Positions 57,228 to 64,000 of a DNA stretch of 64,000 nucleotides are shown piece by piece. The stretch comes from Planctomycetales bacterium (GTDB lineage Bacteria; Planctomycetota; Planctomycetia; Planctomycetales; Planctomycetaceae). Position 1 is the first letter of the stretch; each line of letters starts with the position of its first letter. The position numbers and the translations under genes were made by a program. Location of the stretch: positions 186,001 through 250,000 of the forward strand of contig JANQPT010000043.1 in the NCBI GenBank assembly GCA_028285345.1. Reading direction: 5' to 3'. The notes beneath the pieces are model-generated. The model had not been told where the DNA came from. It saw only the letters and a list, made by a program, of their open reading frames with translations, and made no database searches.

Positions 57228-57767
57228 ATGAAGCAGATTTTTCTTGCCGGTCTGGTCAGTCTTAGCCTGGTTTCCGCTGCTCAGGCCGGGATGGTCTACA
57301 ACGCCACCTATACGAACTTATCGGGTGGAGTCATCGAGTTTACGCTGGATGGCGACCTGCAACCTGACGGGGACACGGTGTTGGTCAATTCACTGCTGAC
57401 GAACCCGACCTACAACGGAGTGGACCCCATGATCCCCATGGCATCCTTCGATTCCGCATCCAATCGATTTTTCGGTTCAGGAGTGCCGGCGACATTGTCG
57501 CTATCGGGGACCACAATCGATTTCATTTGGTCGGACCCGGTGGTTAGCGACGGATTTCTCATCGATACGACTGGGCAAATCGCACCTGATCCAGTATTTG
57601 CTGCTGGTAATTCGTAAGGAGGCCCGACGGAAGAGGAATTCTCAGCGCAATGGTCGCTGGCACCGGTGCAGAACGCCGTCCCCGAGCCGAGCAGCTTCGT
57701 CCTCCTTGGAATCGGCGGCATCGCTCTGGCCGGTTACGGCTGGCGGCGCAAGCGTCAAGCACCGTAG
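57228..57767 (+). pseudogene. PEP-CTERM protein gene with one in-frame TAA
   Basis: Signal peptide MKQIFLAGLVSLSLVSAAQAG from the ATG at 57228, then about 107 residues of a beta-rich exported domain (YNATYTNLSGGVIEFTLDGD). The frame meets TAA at 57615-57617, then continues in the same frame to the TAG at 57765-57767. The continuation encodes EEEFSAQWSLAP and a perfect C-terminal sorting signal, VPEPSSFVLLGIGGIALAG followed by YGWRRKRQ. Thus one base change, not a frameshift, separates it from an intact 179-residue gene. Without the stop the protein would be sent to the exosortase pathway; as it stands the truncated product would be released. Confidence 0.85.
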
Positions 57768-57877
57768 TCGGTCTGTGTTTTTGAAGCTGTAACGCGAGAG
57801 TCGATGACGGGGCAGACGAGGAAGGGAGTTCAGTTTGCCGGTCCCTGGTCGAGCGGCAATGCACGGGCGACACGGAC

Positions 57878-58945
<1,068 letters not shown>

Positions 58946-59987
58946 GCAATGTGAATGTTGTTTGGTTTGCGACCATGTATGGACGCAACTGCCTGTGATC
59001 GCGCATAGGTCATCACAACCGTTCTCCTTGATCAATCTAAGGACTTCCGACTTCGTTTTCCAAACGAACGGATTGTGGATTTGAAAGCGAGCGTCGACGA
59101 CGCGACTTATGATTCGCTCGTATGCATTGAGGACCATCGGATGCGCCCTTCGGGTGGCGCGTGTTCCTACCACTTGGGCACTGATGGGAAGATTGATGCT
59201 GGTGACCCCGTTCTCGCAGAATTGAATGCGGTCGCGGCCAAACAGTCGCGCGATCGTTGCCGCCATCACTGCGTACAGAAACGACCGAGTCCGCTGAGTC
59301 GGTTCGCGGCTCAGCTTCTTATCCTTGTTGACTGTAACAGGTACGTGAATGGGCCGTAGTCCCGGATCCGCTGCGCGTTCCGCCAGTTTGGAAAAGAGTG
59401 TCCGTTGACGAGCACCGATCGTGGTCACGGAACGATGGCTAACCAGCACGATTCTCCGATTCAAAGCCAAGGTTTCTCTGACAGCGCCGCCGAACGAATC
59501 GAGTCCGCCCGAAAACAACACGACTTCCGCAATATCGTCGCTGACTTCGTCACCATAGTCGAAATACGCCTCGATTGGCTGACGGTCCTTCAACCTCGTG
59601 AAACCGAACTCGAAGTCGTCTCCAGACGCGACATTCAAAGCGTCGCACAGCTCGCCTGTGATTTGAACGTCGGACCAGAAGTCAGGATCCCGCACTGCAA
59701 TCTGAAGCCGAAACTGCCTGTGCCATTTTCCGCCATAGTCGAACTGCTTTAGACCGCCACGTCGAACGGTCTGGTCGGCACAATAGACATACGTGGCAAT
59801 TTCGAGCAGATCGAGTTCTCGATTCGACAGATTCGCAGTGAGCGGACGTGTGATATCGCTGATTCGAAGTTGGACGTTGTCGCTGCGCCCTCCGATTCGC
59901 AGTCTCACTTGTTTTGCATCTCGCCACATTTTCTTTCGTGACGACAGTCGTGAAGGACCACAGAGAAAGAGACGTCGTGTGGCCATC

Positions 59988-60758
59988 TCATGCTCCACGA
60001 ATCTGCAATTCGGCGCGGATCTTATTAAGAGCTGCCGAGACGAATCCACTGGCTTTTCTGGGACTGATGCCCCCTTCGTAGTTCGCCTTCGAATACCAGT
60101 CACCTGCAAAAACCCGCACAATCAGCGCGACCTCGCGGCAGTGGGCGCGGAGTTGGCCTACAAACTCTGTATGTTCCGACGGGGTAACGAACCTTTGTTC
60201 AGGTCCCACGTGGTTTGGCAGCTCGCGGCTCAAATGATAGTTCAAGTAGCGCTGAGTAAATCGAGAGAAGAAGTCATACGCCAGAGATGAAAAACCGGCC
60301 TTGGTGGAACAACTCCGGACCGCACGTTGGACCTCAGCTGCCGTTGTTCCAAACAAGCTTCCAGCTCGATCATTTCGGATGGCGGTGAGGCATTCAGCCC
60401 CTGCCAACTGTGCCATCTCACCGATGTCCGTGCGACCGCGAGTTTCAAGGAGGTGTCGGTCGACCGCGCAATTCAATCCGACTGCTATGTCCAGCACGGA
60501 GGGCATCAATGGCACGTCGACGCCACAATACCGCAACGAGTCGGCAAAGTTGTCACTGCGAGCTGCCAGCGTGACCTGCGTCAGCAGCCAAAAGGTGTGT
60601 CGCAGCCCATTGTCGTTTCCAGCGAGTTCCAACCCCTGCCGGGCCGCCACGGAAGTTGCGCCAGCGACAGTCGCAACATCGGCGTCTCCGGCGATCAGCC
60701 CGACGACTTTTCGCCAGGGTGCCGTGTTTGGAATCATTCCGATGAGTTGATGTCCCAT
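59988..60758 (-). CDS. Protein of unknown function coupled to the QueC-like enzyme
   Basis: 256 residues from the first ATG of the frame, at 60758; a GTG five codons upstream is the alternative. With the ATG the product begins MGHQLIGMIPNTAPWRKVVG. No signal peptide or membrane helix. It is mostly helical, with ELAGNDNGLRHTFWLLTQVT, RGRTDIGEMAQLAGAE, STKAGFSSLAYDFFSRF and a C-terminal AGDWYSKANYEGGIS as the most conserved-looking parts. I do not know its function. Its stop is one base from the start of the QueC-like gene, so the two form an operon. By position it could be the protein substrate of the QueC-like enzyme, as CD-NTase or QatB-like partners are; that is inference. Confidence 0.78.
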   Translation of the reverse strand: MGHQLIGMIPNTAPWRKVVGLIAGDADVATVAGATSVAARQGLELAGNDNGLRHTFWLLTQVTLAARSDNFADSLRYCGVDVPLMPSVLDIAVGLNCAVDRHLLETRGRTDIGEMAQLAGAECLTAIRNDRAGSLFGTTAAEVQRAVRSCSTKAGFSSLAYDFFSRFTQRYLNYHLSRELPNHVGPEQRFVTPSEHTEFVGQLRAHCREVALIVRVFAGDWYSKANYEGGISPRKASGFVSAALNKIRAELQIRGA

Positions 60759-60773
60759 TGTCGAGCCATTCAC

Positions 60774-61694
60774 AACGGGAGCGATGGTGAGCGTCCTTCA
60801 GAGCGCTACGGCGCAGCGCATTTATTAGCTATCGGTCATAATGACCGTCAAGAAAAGCTCAAAGTCGCCTTCGGTCGAAAGTGGGGGGAGGAGCGACCTA
60901 GCGGAGAGGAGTCTCAATCAGGCTGATGAAGGCCTGAGCATATCTTAATTCCTTTGCTGAATGGGCAGATGTGTGATTGCAAATGAATTCCCGTGAAGTC
61001 GCTGTGTTCATTCGACAGCGTGCACTCGGTTCATCTCCGACGGACGCGACGGGCGATGGCTCAGCTAGTCATGCATCTCGGCCGACGGAGGGATCTCACT
61101 GTGCGGCGATATGCTCCTCGATATCCTGGCATAAAGCCGCTTCATTGAGAATGCAGCTTGGAGGGAGTGGATCATCAATGATGCTTTTGCCGGATGGCTC
61201 GAGCACCGCGAGCCGCATTCAGTAGACCCGAACGCGTGCAGCCCTCATGCGGCGCAGTTCCCGGCTGTTGTCGCGCAATTTCGCATCCGCCAGAGATCTG
61301 ATTTTCGCACGCCACTCTGAGTGCCCTCCCATGGCGGCGATTTTCGTTCAATTGCCGAGGTGCCTCAATTGCAATTGATTTACGTCAGTGGATTCGAATG
61401 AGAGTTGGCTGGATTGTTCTTGCAATCGATTCTCGTCACTTCAGAATTGAATTTAAGCCAGCAATGCCAGCAGCCGAATCTCGGTTCGCCTCGCATCCGG
61501 AAGACGTCTGCTGTTTCGCGGTAGTCTTGAAGCGCGTCGAGGCGAAGCATCGCATTGGTCTGATTCCGTCTGTCCCTTAGTGTGGCGTTGCTGCTACGTC
61601 TCCGGATGGCATCCACTGCCACGACAGGACTGTGAATGATAAATACCATCTCCAGAACAAGTGGCTGTTCATCCGTCGCTGGGACTCCGGCCTG
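60774..61694. other. Gene-free stretch upstream of the QueC-like cassette
   Basis: About 920 bases without a supported gene. Two frames of 80-90 codons (60977-61225 plus, 61380-61649 minus) have no recognisable motif. It should carry the promoter of the cassette near 60760-60850, where GTCATTATGAC-like sequence is seen, but I cannot assign -35 and -10 boxes with confidence. It might be decayed mobile DNA. Confidence 0.4.
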
Positions 61695-62066
61695 TCACTG
61701 CCCGAAGGCCCTTTCTATCGCCGAAATCAACTCTTGTGGAGGAAAGGGCTTTTCTAGCAAATCGACTGCCCCTGCGGTCATGTTGGAGACCGCCGTTGGG
61801 ACTTGCGCGTTTCCGGTGATGAAGATGATGGGAATGGGGATGTTGCGGCGACGAAGTTCGGATTGCAGCTCGACCCCGTCCATGCCGGGCATTTGCAAAT
61901 CCAGCAGCAGACACCCCACCCTGCTCGGATCAAACTGGTCCAGAAAGTCCTCCGCAGAGGCAAATGCTTCCGATTTGAATCCGTAGGCGCGCAACAGTTT
62001 CCCTGCGGCGTCACGAAATGCATCATCGTCGTCAACAATGAAGACGGTCGGATCAGAGGTCCACAT
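61695..62066 (-). CDS. Stand-alone response regulator receiver, FixJ-type
   Basis: About 123 residues from the ATG at 62066 (MWTSDPTVFIVDDDDAFRDA). Acidic pocket VDDDD, phosphoacceptor in LLLDLQMPGMDGVEL, Thr in IIFITGN and Lys in LLEKPFPPQEL. It ends soon after the receiver domain, so it lacks the FixJ DNA-binding domain. It starts inside the last codons of the sensor kinase gene (14-base overlap), so translation is coupled. It probably acts by protein contact or as a phosphate relay. Confidence 0.88.
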   Translation of the reverse strand: MWTSDPTVFIVDDDDAFRDAAGKLLRAYGFKSEAFASAEDFLDQFDPSRVGCLLLDLQMPGMDGVELQSELRRRNIPIPIIFITGNAQVPTAVSNMTAGAVDLLEKPFPPQELISAIERAFGQ

Positions 62067-63723
62067 GGCTCTCCCGGCCATTTTGAGGAAGTACGATGCG
62101 AAAGGTGCTCCCGCCGTCTGAGTTGCAGGTGACGGAAATCTTGCCACAGTGCGATTCAATAATCGTTCGACAGATAGCCAAACCGATACCCATGCCTTCA
62201 CTTTTGGTGGTGTAAAACGCATCGAAAACGTGCTTCAATGTCTCTTCGCTCATGCCGGGACCAGTGTCTCTTACGATGATCTCGACGATTCCGTGTTGAG
62301 GGGTACGCGCCTGCAGAACGATTTCTCTTCGATCACTCTGCACTTCCGTTATCGCTTCGGCAGCATTGTGAACCAGATTCAGAATGACCTGCTCAAGTTG
62401 GATTGAGTCCGCGTGGACGGTCGGAGGAACCTCTGGCATCTGAACATCCACCGAGATGCCATTGGTGTCCAGTTCCGATTCTAACAACGTCAGAACGTCG
62501 TCGAAAACTTCGGAAACCTGGATTGTCTCGCAGCTTGGGGGGCCCTTACTGACGAACCTTTTGAGTCGACGAATGATCTCCCCCGCACGCACCGATTGGA
62601 GCTGAATCTTCTCGAGAATTGGACTCAACTCAGCGTCATCCCCCGCTATGGACTGCAACGCGACAACGCCGCAATCTGCGTACATGCTGATCGCCGCAAG
62701 CGGCTGGTTCAACTCATGTGCCAATCCGGAAGCCATTTCTCCCATCGTGTTCACGCGGGATATGTGTGCCAGTTCCCTGCGATGTTGCTGGATCTGCTCC
62801 TCCGTCCGTTTGCGCTCAGTAATGTCGTGGGCGATGACGAAGAATCCTCTCACTTCCTCATCGCCGTAAACATCGGGCACAAATAGAGTATGCATCAGAC
62901 GCGGCCCCAGCTTTCTGTAGCTGACGCTGGAGTCGAACTCCGTTAAGTCGCCCGAGAGCGCGGCTTCAATGTGGTGACTGACAGAACGGTATTCGTTTCT
63001 TCCGATTACCTCTTGGACGTGACGACCTACAATTTGATCAGGTGCCAGACCGAGGGCATCCGCATATGGTTTGTTCGCGAAGCGGTATCGTTGCGCCGAG
63101 TCCACGTACACGATAAAGGCGGGAACGCTGTCCGTGATTAGACGCAGTTCCTGTCTGTTGCGTCTTGCTGATTCTTCGGCCCGTTTGCGATCCGCGATCT
63201 CCTTGAGCATTCTATCCGAATTGACTCGGAAACACTCGAAACACCGTCTTAGCGACAGCACAAGGCAGTAGACAGTCGCGCAGACAGCGCCGATCGCAGC
63301 CGTACTCAAGAGGTCTCGGCTCGCACTGTGCAGTCGGCTACTATCCCCTAAGATGGGAACGTTATTGAGCGCGCTGAATTCGTCGGTCAACCCCAGAATA
63401 CGATGAAGGAGAGCGCAACTCAGGAACAGAGAAAGACAGATCCGTGTGGTACGATCACGGGGAAGCCGCCGATAGAGAAACAGCAGGAAAATTATCAACA
63501 CACATGTACACAGGAGTGCCACCACATCCTTCGCAAGCCCGGTGATCAGGCCGTATCTCGTCGAGAGGTTAAGAATTGCCGATACAACGCCAAGCGAGAC
63601 AACCAGGCCGATCAGAATAAGTACAAAACGGAAAATCCTGTCGGAAACCTCGTTCAGATTCTCTGGTGACGTCAGCTCGATTGCTTCGGAATCGTGAGGT
63701 TTGCCATTTGATGGAAGTCCCAT
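62053..63723 (-). CDS. Membrane-bound PAS sensor histidine kinase
   Basis: 556 residues. Four hydrophobic helices at the N-terminus (for example FVLILIGLVVSLGVVSAIL and VVALLCTCVLIIFLLFL), a short coiled coil, a PAS domain (ITDSVPAFIVYVDSAQRYRF to FFVIAHDITERKR), then a HisKA-type dimerisation helix with the phosphoacceptor His in LAHELNQPLAAISMY and an HATPase domain (NLVHNAAEAI, IIVRDTGPGMS, GMGIGLAIC). The arrangement resembles FixL-like kinases but without haem-binding evidence. With its coupled receiver it forms a two-component pair; the output gene is unknown. Confidence 0.92.
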   Translation of the reverse strand: MGLPSNGKPHDSEAIELTSPENLNEVSDRIFRFVLILIGLVVSLGVVSAILNLSTRYGLITGLAKDVVALLCTCVLIIFLLFLYRRLPRDRTTRICLSLFLSCALLHRILGLTDEFSALNNVPILGDSSRLHSASRDLLSTAAIGAVCATVYCLVLSLRRCFECFRVNSDRMLKEIADRKRAEESARRNRQELRLITDSVPAFIVYVDSAQRYRFANKPYADALGLAPDQIVGRHVQEVIGRNEYRSVSHHIEAALSGDLTEFDSSVSYRKLGPRLMHTLFVPDVYGDEEVRGFFVIAHDITERKRTEEQIQQHRRELAHISRVNTMGEMASGLAHELNQPLAAISMYADCGVVALQSIAGDDAELSPILEKIQLQSVRAGEIIRRLKRFVSKGPPSCETIQVSEVFDDVLTLLESELDTNGISVDVQMPEVPPTVHADSIQLEQVILNLVHNAAEAITEVQSDRREIVLQARTPQHGIVEIIVRDTGPGMSEETLKHVFDAFYTTKSEGMGIGLAICRTIIESHCGKISVTCNSDGGSTFRIVLPQNGRESHVDL

Positions 63724-64000
63724 ATCATCATTCCGTTGCCGTTGGACCGTGCTGGAACGCCCGCACTGTGCTACTGTGAGTGCCCTGCACGTGCTGCCCC
63801 TCTTGTGTGAAAAGCAAATGCCGAGAGGCCATTATCCTCTCTACGCAACTGAGGGGCAATGGATTGGGGACTTCAATCACGCGATCCAGGCTGCCGATGT
63901 GAACAAGAGGAGGGCAACTTTTCTTACCTCCTGGCGGAAGCGAGATGGACGGAATCGCTCTTCCGTGTCTGCAACGAAGTCTGGTCAGACATCGCAACCT
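63724..64000. other. Window end, no confident gene
   Basis: A minus-strand frame (63728-63997) starting at a TTG and a plus-strand frame starting at 63818 and open to the window edge both occur. Neither has a motif. The plus-strand frame begins MPRGHYPLYATEGQ. The next gene probably lies beyond the window. Confidence 0.3.

Noticed and set aside
60977-61649. Two frames of 82 and 89 codons upstream of the cassette
   Set aside because: No motif, hydrophobic segment or ribosome-binding site supports them.

Overview
The window looks like a chromosomal segment of a planctomycete, probably Planctomycetaceae-like; the genus cannot be fixed by eye. The evidence is the gene content. There are two DUF1501 proteins with twin-arginine leaders, one paired with a DUF1549/DUF1553 PSCyt cytochrome protein. 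There is also an ECF-like sigma factor coupled to a PknB-type kinase with TPRs, a calcium-binding repeat protein with an LEQRRLMA export motif, a Cys-type sulfatase, a PEP-CTERM protein, CehA-like and SGNH hydrolases, DUF3500, DUF3179 and HTTM proteins.

Layout. 1-8.5 kb: end of a membrane protein, sigma factor/kinase pair, RTX-like repeat protein, acyltransferase, an M24-fold protein without metal ligands, and a small membrane protein. 8.5-10.6 kb: gene-poor, with one hypothetical gene and a decayed tRNA-Pro-like remnant. 10.6-25 kb: sialidase, HD phosphohydrolase flanked by two copies of a palindromic repeat, DUF1501 protein, secreted isochorismatase-fold hydrolase, acyl-CoA dehydrogenase, CehA/SGNH pair, TPR lipoprotein and TPR-glycosyltransferase-like protein. 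25.2-33 kb: a minus-strand operon of six genes (secreted protein, FtsX-type permease, ABC ATPase, two PQQ-propeller proteins, small membrane protein), with repeat elements sitting in its intercistronic gaps. 33-55.4 kb: MotB-like protein, small conserved protein, isoprenylcysteine methyltransferase family protein, SDR, ThpR, lipoprotein, DUF3500, carboxylesterase, PSCyt/DUF1501 pair, zinc-ribbon membrane protein, DUF3179/HTTM divergent pair, CPBP protease, sulfatase, response regulator, methyltransferase, and an aminotransferase/methyltransferase pair.

55.4-61.7 kb is the accessory part. It holds small membrane proteins and a roughly 430-bp segmental duplication that carries the 5' half of a tRNA-Arg. 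Between the two copies lies a PEP-CTERM gene broken by one in-frame TAA. Then come the intact tRNA-Arg(CCT), a 5'-truncated tyrosine integrase running into it, and a tightly coupled two-gene cassette: a 256-residue protein of unknown function starting Met-Gly and a QueC-like PP-loop enzyme. The QueC-like gene appears to have been cut at its 3' end by fusion to the integrase fragment. This cassette is the best candidate for an undescribed system. It resembles the QueC-like parts of Qat and type IV CBASS defence systems but has none of their other components. The window ends with a FixL/FixJ-like membrane sensor kinase and a stand-alone receiver.

At least four families of short dispersed palindromic or inverted-repeat elements are visible. 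They lie between genes or between cistrons of one operon. No rRNA, CRISPR array or intact transposase was seen.
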